A stretch of 5,771 bases of DNA. It comes from Bacillota bacterium. GTDB taxonomy: Bacteria > Bacillota > Bacilli > Lactobacillales > Streptococcaceae. Below, piece after piece: positions 1 to 4,328 of this stretch. The notes under the pieces were generated by a model. The model was not told the DNA's origin. It made no database searches and was given only the letters and a program-made list of their open reading frames with translations. Numbering within the stretch: position 1 is the stretch's first letter; the number at the start of each line of letters is the position of its first letter. The stretch covers positions 1-5,771 of the forward strand of contig JAJXWC010000155.1 in the NCBI GenBank assembly GCA_021781855.1. The letters run 5' to 3'. The translations under genes were made by a program, and so were the position numbers.

Positions 1-1
1 C

Positions 2-229
2 CTGCATGTTGACGAAGACGGCGACAAGGTTTTTCAGACCATGCCTTGCTCCTTTTTGGGTGCTGACAATCTCTGCAGCATTTACGAAGTCCGTCCCAAA
101 GCTTGCCGTGAATTTCCGCACACTGACCGCAAGAAAATTTATCAAATCAATTACCTGACCATAAAAAATACATTAACCTGTCCTGCAGCTTATGAATTTG
201 TCGAAGAACTGCGAGATGAATTGGAATGA
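2..229 (+). CDS. YkgJ-family cysteine-cluster protein, 3' end only
   Basis: This is the C-terminal 75 residues of a protein whose start lies left of the window; the frame is open from base 2 to a TGA at 227-229. The visible part reads PCSFL, then a Cys-Ser-Ile-Tyr-Glu stretch, RPKACREFP and a late TCPAA, giving four cysteines in the spacing typical of the YkgJ/UPF0153 family. That family is thought to bind zinc or an iron-sulfur cluster through a CxxCxxCC-type N-terminal cluster plus these later cysteines. The N-terminal cluster would be outside the window, so it cannot be checked. The biochemical role of the family is not established. The Met at base 41 is internal: the residues before it (LHVDEDGDKVFQT) read as normal family sequence. 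The gene converges on the minus-strand operon, separated by a shared terminator. The family call is fairly sure; a function is not offered. Confidence 0.85.
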   Translation: MHVDEDGDKVFQTMPCSFLGADNLCSIYEVRPKACREFPHTDRKKIYQINYLTIKNTLTCPAAYEFVEELRDELE

Positions 230-264
230 AAAACGCTCTGACCATTCTGTCAGAACGTTTTTTT
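229..264. terminator. Bidirectional intrinsic terminator between convergent genes
   Basis: Arms 229-242 and 249-262 pair over 14 bp around a 6-nt loop (243-248), with an A-run on one side and a T-run on the other, so both strands end in U-rich RNA. On the plus strand there is one C/A mismatch. On the minus strand the same position is a G-U wobble, so the hairpin is fully paired for transcripts coming from merR1. A second small hairpin, GTTCTT-TTT-AAGAAC, follows at 265-279. The site lies just after the stop of the YkgJ-type gene and 24 nt beyond the merR1 stop, so it can serve both. Confidence 0.85.
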
Positions 265-287
265 GTTCTTTTTAAGAACCTTCTTAG

Positions 288-728
288 CTACCAAATGAAA
301 TCCTGATTGCCGTATTCAACCTCACTATTTTTAACAGGATTTTCACGCTCTAAACGCCTTAAATTATCTTCTGCAAGTAAAGTATGGTCATCATAATGCT
401 CAATCTTAAACGTCAAATGGTCAATGGCAGCATTCAAATCATCTCGTTTTTCAATCAGAAAATCACGTTGTTGTGCTAAAAGTTCAAGTTGCGCTTTTTG
501 GTGGTTCTCTCCATCATCCACAAGCTGAATGTAGGTTTTGAGGCTTTCAATGCTCAATCCTGCGCGGCGCATGTTTTTAATGTAATTAATTCGTGCCAGT
601 GTGCGCTCATTGATGTCACGAATGCCACCAGCAGTGCGGTCAATGCGGGTTAAAAGTCCTAATTTTTCGTAATAGCGAATCGTATCAGCGCTAACACCAA
701 CTTTTTCTGCTGCTTCTTTGATGTTCAT
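288..728 (-). CDS. MerR-family transcriptional regulator, last gene of the operon (merR1)
   Basis: A 146-residue regulator with an N-terminal winged helix-turn-helix (about residues 1-70, with TIRYYEKLGLL at 16-26 and GGIRDI at 34-39), followed by a long helical, charged stretch that would form the antiparallel dimer coiled coil and ends near IEHYDD. It belongs to the AdhR/NmlR side of the MerR family, which controls responses to aldehydes and other electrophiles by untwisting promoters with overlong spacers. Members such as B. subtilis AdhR sense through Cys52; here residue 52 is Asn and the protein has no cysteine at all. It resembles the second regulator of the operon, with about half of the first 60 residues identical. 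The start is supported by AAAGGAAA upstream of the ATG, 12 nt after the cupin stop. A likely regulator of the 3005-3035 and 4176-4206 promoters; the ligand is unknown. Confidence 0.88.
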   Translation of the reverse strand: MNIKEAAEKVGVSADTIRYYEKLGLLTRIDRTAGGIRDINERTLARINYIKNMRRAGLSIESLKTYIQLVDDGENHQKAQLELLAQQRDFLIEKRDDLNAAIDHLTFKIEHYDDHTLLAEDNLRRLERENPVKNSEVEYGNQDFIW

Positions 729-740
729 GAAATTTTCCTT

Positions 741-1145
741 TTAAAGTTTCTTATATTCCTCATCGCTCACAGCTTCTAAAAATTCACTCGCCCCAGCCGT
801 AATTGCTAGATGGCTAAACCAACTGTCTTTTGTCGCGCCATGCCAGTGCTTCACGCCCTTGTGCGTGATGACGACATCGCCTACTTTCAAGCGTTGTGCG
901 GCTTTTCCCGCTTCCTGATACCAACCTTCGCCCGCCGTCACAATCAAAATCTGATAACCCTCCGTGTGAATGTGCCAGTTGTTGCGACATCCGGGTTCAA
1001 AGCTGACATTGCCGACGCTGATTTGTAGCTTCTCATCATGAGCAAGCTGTTCCAAAAAACTCTGTCCGATAAAAAATTGACCGTAAGGATTTTCTTGACC
1101 TAAGGGAAAAATCCCGTTTTTGACTGCTTCTTCGTTATTGCTCAT
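741..1145 (-). CDS. Small cupin protein (mandelonitrile-lyase-like / CMD-associated cupin)
   Basis: A 134-residue single-domain cupin. The first cupin motif gives His58 and His60 (NWHIH), with Gln65 at the place where classic cupins have Glu. The second gives His100 in KGVKHWHGA. This His, His, Gln, His set matches the metal site I recall for the small manganese cupins known as (R)-mandelonitrile lyases (GtHNL type). The block around GEGWYQEAG to SHLAI also fits that subfamily. Many genomes annotate such proteins as hydroxynitrile lyases or only as cupins, and cupins of this kind are often linked or fused to carboxymuconolactone-decarboxylase domains, so the catalytic role here is open. The ATG overlaps the stop of the ABM gene as ATGA (1142-1145), and GGAG lies about 9 nt upstream, indicating translational coupling. 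Confidence 0.85.
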   Translation of the reverse strand: MSNNEEAVKNGIFPLGQENPYGQFFIGQSFLEQLAHDEKLQISVGNVSFEPGCRNNWHIHTEGYQILIVTAGEGWYQEAGKAAQRLKVGDVVITHKGVKHWHGATKDSWFSHLAITAGASEFLEAVSDEEYKKL

Positions 1146-1444
1146 TTTTCTTTCTCCATTTCTTGATAACGTGTCACTTTCATACGTAAGTGATATTTTT
1201 GACGTAATTCAGCAATTCTTGTCATCATGTCGCTCTTGTGATGCAGCTCAATCGCCGCCTCATCAGTCCATTCGTCAATCAATAAGATAGACTGCGGATC
1301 GTCTAAAGGCTGAAAATACGCATAGCGCAGATTGCCAGCTTCCGCACGAATTTTAGAAACCGTGCCAGAATCCAGCATTTCCTGCGCAAAATCCTGTGCT
1401 GACGAACCTTCGCCCGAATATAAAATATTGACCGTAATGCTCAT
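1142..1444 (-). CDS. Putative quinol monooxygenase / ABM-domain protein
   Basis: A 100-residue protein that is essentially one ABM (antibiotic biosynthesis monooxygenase) ferredoxin-like domain. The recognisable core is EAGNLRYAYFQPLDDP (about 35-50), LLIDEWTD (54-61) and the LHHKS helix (67-71), in the usual order for YgiN-like proteins. YgiN of E. coli acts on quinols without a cofactor, while other ABM proteins degrade heme or oxidise polyketides. This one lacks heme-oxygenase hallmarks that I can recognise, so quinol or aromatic oxidation is the more natural guess. It overlaps both neighbours by 4 nt (ATGA at its start and at its end) and has AGAGG about 8 nt before the ATG. Its place between CMD and cupin genes supports a shared pathway. 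Family firm, substrate unknown. Confidence 0.83.
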   Translation of the reverse strand: MSITVNILYSGEGSSAQDFAQEMLDSGTVSKIRAEAGNLRYAYFQPLDDPQSILLIDEWTDEAAIELHHKSDMMTRIAELRQKYHLRMKVTRYQEMEKEK

Positions 1445-1755
1445 TTCCAGACCTCTTTCGCTGCGTTAAAAGCTGACCATGCCTTCGGCCAGCCGACGTA
1501 AAAAGCGAGATGCGTGATGATTTCCGCAATCTCTGATCTTGTGATGCCATTTTTCTTGCCAATTTCGAGATGAACAGGGAGCTGCGCCAAATTTCCGCCT
1601 GAAATCAGTGATGAAATCGTAATCACACTCCGCTCATGCGCAGACAGTTCCGCCTCTCGCGCCCAGACCTGCCCAAAGAGCACGTCATCATTTAACGCTG
1701 CAAATTTGGGGGCAAAGTCTCCCAAATTATCTCGCCCTGCGGTTTGTTTTTCCAT
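1441..1755 (-). CDS. Carboxymuconolactone decarboxylase family protein (cysteine-free)
   Basis: A 104-residue all-helical CMD-fold protein. Seen in order: ERSVITISSLIS (41-52), QLPVHLEIGKKNG (58-70), then TRSEIAEIITHLAFYVGWPKAWSAF (72-96), the signature PcaC-like segment with His62 and His82. Family members include 4-carboxymuconolactone decarboxylase (PcaC, beta-ketoadipate pathway) and AhpD peroxidase partners. AhpD-type activity needs a CxxC pair, and this protein has no cysteine, so a peroxidase or disulfide role is unlikely. No other beta-ketoadipate genes are visible, so true PcaC activity is not implied either. The start has AAAGG about 10 nt upstream and sits one base after the merR2 stop; the end overlaps the ABM gene by 4 nt. 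Confidence 0.87.
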   Translation of the reverse strand: MEKQTAGRDNLGDFAPKFAALNDDVLFGQVWAREAELSAHERSVITISSLISGGNLAQLPVHLEIGKKNGITRSEIAEIITHLAFYVGWPKAWSAFNAAKEVWK

Positions 1756-1756
1756 C

Positions 1757-2158
1757 TTATTGTCGCCTTTCTTTCTTCTTTTCCTCCAAGCTCACACCTA
1801 AGCCTAGCATCACATCGTCATAGTGCTCAATCTTCCATTTGAGCGCCTCATGTTGCTCTGTCAAGTAATGAATCTGCGCTTCCATGTGCAGGAGCTGTTC
1901 CTGTAAAATTTTCTTGCGTTCCGAAACGGTCGCCTCATCCGCTTCCCTAAAAAGCGAGATGTAGCGTACCAGCGGTTCTACCGCCATGCCCGTGTCCCGC
2001 ATATGTTTGACAAAGCGAAGCTGTGCCAGATTGGTCTCATCAAAGTCGCGAATCCCGCCCTCCGTCCGTACAGGTTGATCAATCAAGCCGATTTTTTCAT
2101 AATAGCGAATCGTCGGTGGCGTGAGTCCCGTAAGTTGCGCTGCTTTTTGAATGTTCAT
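1757..2158 (-). CDS. MerR-family transcriptional regulator, second gene of the operon (merR2)
   Basis: A 133-residue MerR-type regulator: winged helix at about 1-70 (TIRYYEKIGLI at 16-26, GGIRDF at 34-39), then a coiled-coil-forming helix ending at KIEHYDDVMLGLG and a lysine/glutamate-rich tail. The ATG at 2158 was chosen because it aligns exactly with the start of the merR1 product (both begin MNI and keep register through residue 60). A longer frame opening at 2269 would overlap the SDR gene by about 100 nt and add unrelated sequence. Residue 52, cysteine in AdhR/NmlR, is His here, and the protein has no cysteine. AGGTGG, within the end of the SDR gene, can serve as ribosome binding site, and an extended -10 box (2165-2173) lies directly ahead. 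A likely regulator of this operon and of the aldo/keto reductase gene. Confidence 0.88.
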   Translation of the reverse strand: MNIQKAAQLTGLTPPTIRYYEKIGLIDQPVRTEGGIRDFDETNLAQLRFVKHMRDTGMAVEPLVRYISLFREADEATVSERKKILQEQLLHMEAQIHYLTEQHEALKWKIEHYDDVMLGLGVSLEEKKKERRQ

Positions 2159-2164
2159 TTTTCT

Positions 2165-2173
2165 ATTATACCA
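2165..2173 (-). promoter_or_regulatory. Possible internal extended -10 promoter for merR2
   Basis: Read on the minus strand this is TGGTATAAT, a perfect TGn-TATAAT box formed by the last Val codon and stop codon of the SDR gene. The usual start point, seven bases past the box, falls on the A of the merR2 ATG. I see no good -35 box. It could be a chance result of GTG GTA TAA TAG. Confidence 0.35.
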
Positions 2174-2915
2174 CCTGCTTGGTTGGGCGCACCAGCACCT
2201 CGCTGATGACGACGTGTTGCGGCTGGTCAATCGCATACAGCACTGCTCGTGCGACATCCTCGGCATCAAGCGCTAGTTGACTATCATGTCCACTGCCATG
2301 ATGTGCCTCAATCGCTGCTTGGACTTCTAGATTGCCAATCGTTTTAGACAGCTCCGTATCGACTGCACCAGGGCTGATAATGGTAGATTTGATACCATTT
2401 TCTCGTTCTTCTTGACGCAATCCTTCCATGATGGCACGCACGGCAAACTTCGTCCCATTGTACAAGGCTGATGCAGGGTAAACCACGTGTCCTGCGACAC
2501 TATCTGTCGTGATGATTTGCCCAAAGCCTTGCTTATGCATAAGAGGCAGCACTTCGCCGATACCGTGTAAGACACCCATGATATTGATATTGACTGCATT
2601 TTGCCACTGGTCATAAACCGCCGTTGAGAGATTCCCCATCGGCATTACCCCAGCATTGTTGTATAGCACATCAACTTTGCCGAAAGTGCGCATTGCAAGC
2701 GTCAGCAGATTTCGTACCTCTTCGACTTTTGTCACATCCGTGACTTGATAAATCGCATTCTCGCCAAGCGCTTCTTTCAGCGCTGCCAGACGGTCTGCCC
2801 GTCTGGCTCCCAGCACCACTTTCGCCCCTTTTTCAACCAAAAGACGTGCGGTCGCTTCGCCGATACCTGAGCTCGCCCCCGTGATAACTACTACTTTGTT
2901 TTCAATATTTGACAT
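2166..2915 (-). CDS. SDR-family oxidoreductase, first gene of the operon
   Basis: A 249-residue classical short-chain dehydrogenase/reductase. It has the Rossmann motif TGASSGIG at 12-19, NNAG at 86-89, Asn109/Asn111, and the catalytic Ser139 with Tyr152 and Lys156 in the exact Sx12YxxxK spacing (TTDSVAG, LYNGTK). ARR at 37-39 at the end of strand 2 suggests, but does not prove, NADPH preference. It should reduce a carbonyl or oxidise an alcohol in the cytoplasm; NCBI-style names for relatives are simply SDR oxidoreductase. I chose the ATG at 2915 because GTGAG lies 7 nt before it, while an in-frame GTG at 2927 has no ribosome binding site. It is the first gene after the MerR-type promoter, separated by a leader of about 83 nt, and is followed after 7 nt by merR2. 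Confidence 0.92.
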   Translation of the reverse strand: MSNIENKVVVITGASSGIGEATARLLVEKGAKVVLGARRADRLAALKEALGENAIYQVTDVTKVEEVRNLLTLAMRTFGKVDVLYNNAGVMPMGNLSTAVYDQWQNAVNINIMGVLHGIGEVLPLMHKQGFGQIITTDSVAGHVVYPASALYNGTKFAVRAIMEGLRQEERENGIKSTIISPGAVDTELSKTIGNLEVQAAIEAHHGSGHDSQLALDAEDVARAVLYAIDQPQHVVISEVLVRPTKQVV

Positions 2916-3004
2916 AAAATTTCTCACTTTCTACGACTCAACAAGCACTTGATAGCAAAAGATTTGCCTTTCGAGTATTCGCTCAGCCTTTTTGATGTAA
3001 ATTC

Positions 3005-3035
3005 ATTCTACACCTTAAAGTGAACTTTAAGTCAA
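3005..3035 (-). promoter_or_regulatory. MerR-type promoter of the SDR operon with perfect operator dyad
   Basis: On the minus strand: -35 TTGACT (3035-3030), a 19-bp spacer, then -10 TAGAAT (3010-3005). The spacer is two bases longer than optimal, the hallmark of promoters activated by MerR-family proteins. Centred in it is an 18-bp perfect inverted repeat, CTTAAAGT-TC-ACTTTAAG (3014-3031). This contains CTTAAAG-N4-CTTTAAG, the operator reported for AdhR of B. subtilis. Transcription would start near 2998. The 83-nt leader has one small hairpin (GCAAA-TCT-TTTGC) and nothing else I recognise. Confidence 0.85.
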
Positions 3036-3053
3036 GGAATAACTTATATTTTA

Positions 3054-3872
3054 TCAAATATTGCGTGCTTTCACATAGGCCGCAAAACGGTCAACAGCAG
3101 CAGGGTCATCGTGATTAAAGAATTGTGACCCTGCTGTTTCCAAAGTTGCAATCTGAGCTTTATCGTCTGGCGTCAAGCTAAAGTCAAAAATATCAATATT
3201 CTGCGCCATGCGCTCTTTTTTGACCGACTTGGCAAGACTGACAATGCCACGTTCAAAATTCCAACGCAAAATGACCTGTGCAGGAGATTTGCCATATTTT
3301 TTACCGATTTTCGTGAGCACTTCATTCGTGAAAATTCCGTTTTTACCTTCAGCAAATGGTGCCCAAGCTTCGAGTTGGACATTGCCACGAGATTTCGCAT
3401 TATCCAAATCCGCTTCACGCTGATGAAAAGGATTGATTTCGATTTGATTGACTTGTGGCTGAACCTCCTGAAAGGCAATCAAATCTGCTAAGCGCTCTGC
3501 ATTAAAATTTGACACGCCAATCGCCCGAATTTTTCCCTCCTTTTGCAAATCAGAAAGCGCCTTGTAGGCACCAAAAACATCTCCAAAAGGCTGATGGAGT
3601 AGCACTAAATCAATATAATCAGTTTGTAAGTTCGTCAGTGATTTTTCAACTGATGCACGTGTCTTCTCGTAGCCATAGTTTGACAACCAAATCTTTGTGG
3701 TCACAAATAGCGCCTCTCGAGGCACAGCCGTTACACTCAGGGCTTTCCCCACTTCAGCCTCATTCATATAAGACTGAGCCGTATCAATGTGCCGATAGCC
3801 GACTTCAATGGCATCAAGCACTGCTTGTGTCGTCGTCTCTTGTGGAATCTGGAAAACACCAAATCCGAGCAC
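3054..3872 (-). CDS. Aldo/keto reductase, 5' end cut off by an amber codon
   Basis: The open frame encodes 272 residues of an AKR of the 2,5-diketogluconate-reductase-like group. The catalytic tetrad is complete: Asp30 and Tyr35 (HIDTAQSY), Lys60 (VTTKIW) and His93 (LLHQP). GKIRAIGVSNF (113-123) and the NADPH-binding AKSVKKERM (214-222) are also present. Such enzymes reduce aldehydes and ketones with NADPH. The natural start is almost certainly the ATG at 3911, which would give 285 residues beginning MKTFTLNNGV, but codon 11 (3879-3881) is TAG. The next possible start is GTG at 3872, normally an internal Val, with no ribosome binding site. The rest of the frame is undamaged, so the lesion is recent, is bypassed or reinitiated, or is a sequencing error. 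The gene is preceded by a MerR-type promoter and a long leader. Confidence 0.8.
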   Translation of the reverse strand: MLGFGVFQIPQETTTQAVLDAIEVGYRHIDTAQSYMNEAEVGKALSVTAVPREALFVTTKIWLSNYGYEKTRASVEKSLTNLQTDYIDLVLLHQPFGDVFGAYKALSDLQKEGKIRAIGVSNFNAERLADLIAFQEVQPQVNQIEINPFHQREADLDNAKSRGNVQLEAWAPFAEGKNGIFTNEVLTKIGKKYGKSPAQVILRWNFERGIVSLAKSVKKERMAQNIDIFDFSLTPDDKAQIATLETAGSQFFNHDDPAAVDRFAAYVKARNI

Positions 3873-3911
3873 TGGAATCTAAACGCCGTTGTTCAAGGTA
3901 AAAGTTTTCAT
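3873..3911 (-). pseudogene. Original 5' end of the aldo/keto reductase gene, with in-frame TAG
   Basis: ATG at 3911 opens MKTFTLNNGV, the typical first beta-hairpin of this AKR group, then meets TAG at 3881-3879, followed in frame by Ile-Pro-Val-Leu-Gly-Phe-Gly of the body. Relatives usually have Glu, Gln or Lys at the stop position, each one base change from TAG. A purine-rich AAAAGAGAAAA precedes the ATG as a modest ribosome binding site. Confidence 0.8.
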
Positions 3912-3960
3912 TGTTTTTTCTCTTTTCATTCAAGATGAGCTCGACTAGATGAACATACTA

Positions 3961-3993
3961 GCATATCCGTAAGCGCTAACGGCTATCCTATGC
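3961..3993. repeat. Imperfect palindrome in the aldo/keto reductase leader
   Basis: CCGTAAGCGCTAACGG (3967-3982) is a 16-bp dyad with one mismatched pair around the core AGCGCT. It is bracketed by GCATA (3961-3965) and TATGC (3989-3993), which can extend the stem across an internal loop. There is no U-run on either side, so it is not an intrinsic terminator. Confidence 0.5.
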
Positions 3994-4144
3994 CTTGAAG
4001 TTATGAAAATTAGGAAAATGTGGTTCTAGCGAGTAAACTCGCACCGCAGTTCCAGTTGCCATTCGACTTGCGGCTTTAACCGCTTAGCGAGAATGGACAG
4101 CGAAGTACAACGCACGTAGTTGTCTATTTTCACTGACTTCAAGG
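3993..4144. repeat. Inverted-repeat-bounded, cloverleaf-like element of about 152 bp
   Basis: The ends are CCTTGAAGT (3993-4001) and ACTTCAAGG (4136-4144), a perfect 9-bp inverted repeat. The pairing resumes inside with TGAAAAT (4004-4010) against ATTTTCA (4126-4132), then TAG against CTA. Within lie three further stems: GCGAGT-AA-ACTCGC (4029-4042), CCATTC (4059-4064) with GAATGG (4091-4096) enclosing GCGG/CCGC (4070-4083), and ACAAC/GTTGT (4107-4123). It occupies most of the 3912-4175 stretch, which has no gene. It could be a small non-autonomous mobile repeat (MITE-like), or a structured 5' leader. I see no clear target-site duplication and cannot name a known family. Confidence 0.55.
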
Positions 4145-4145
4145 A

Positions 4146-4155
4146 GAGTGAACTC
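4146..4155. promoter_or_regulatory. Possible second operator-like dyad in the leader
   Basis: GAGT-GA-ACTC repeats the core of the upstream operator; 11 bases (AGAGTGAACTC) are identical at 4145-4155 and 4188-4198, 43 bp apart (about four helical turns). It lies about 14 to 23 nt downstream of the predicted transcription start of the aldo/keto reductase. The outer CTT/AAG arms of the upstream site are not both kept, so binding is uncertain. Confidence 0.35.
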
Positions 4156-4175
4156 AATTATTTTTTGATACATTC

Positions 4176-4206
4176 ATTATATAACTTAGAGTGAACTCCA
4201 AGTCAA
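4176..4206 (-). promoter_or_regulatory. MerR-type promoter of the aldo/keto reductase gene
   Basis: On the minus strand: -35 TTGACT (4206-4201), a 19-bp spacer, and a consensus -10 TATAAT (4181-4176). An 18-bp inverted repeat CTTGGAGT-TC-ACTCTAAG (4185-4202), with one mismatched pair, sits at the same offset as in the SDR operon promoter, and 15 of its 18 bases are the same. Predicted start is near 4169, giving a leader of about 258 nt before the ATG at 3911. The shared layout suggests both promoters answer to the same MerR-type regulator or to the two paralogues. Confidence 0.82.
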
Positions 4207-4224
4207 GAGAGAATTTTTTAGATG

Positions 4225-4260
4225 AAAAAAAGTCACCATCAGCTCTGATAGTAACTTTTT
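4225..4260 (-). terminator. Intrinsic terminator downstream of the RibD/DHFR-fold gene
   Basis: Arms 4227-4242 and 4245-4260 can pair over 16 bp on the minus strand, two of the pairs being G-U, around a 2-nt turn. ATCAG/CTGAT forms the top and AAAAAGT/ACTTTTT the base, followed by a run of seven U. The plus-strand version has two mismatches where the wobbles are, so the minus-strand direction is favoured. It insulates the aldo/keto reductase promoter just beyond. The 68 bases between it and the stop at 4329 hold nothing else I can see. Confidence 0.85.
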
Positions 4261-4328
4261 AAATGATTCTCACTAACTTTCAAACGGAAAATTTATTTTT
4301 TTATGTATCATGCTCAATTTTGCAAAGC

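Noticed and set aside
738..750. CTTTTAAAGTTT near the cupin stop as a third MerR operator
   Set aside because: It lacks the second CTTTAAG arm at N4 spacing and has no 19-bp-spaced promoter boxes around it.
1441..1755. CMD protein as an AhpD-type peroxidase partner
   Set aside because: There is no cysteine in the protein, so the required CxxC pair is absent.
1757..2269. Longer 170-residue version of merR2 starting at 2269
   Set aside because: The extra 37 residues are cysteine- and serine-rich, unrelated to MerR proteins, and read out of frame through the SDR C-terminus. The paralogue aligns from the Met at 2158.
2166..2927. SDR start at the GTG at 2927
   Set aside because: It adds only MRNF, has no ribosome binding site, and the ATG at 2915 has GTGAG at good spacing and starts a standard SDR N-terminus.
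3509..3901. 130-residue open frame on the plus strand
   Set aside because: It is antisense to the aldo/keto reductase along its whole length, has no recognisable domain or ribosome binding site, and the opposite frame has full catalytic motifs.
3993..4144. Cloverleaf-like region as a tRNA gene
   Set aside because: It is about twice too long, with no 7-bp acceptor stem, no GGTTCRA T-loop and no credible anticodon arm.
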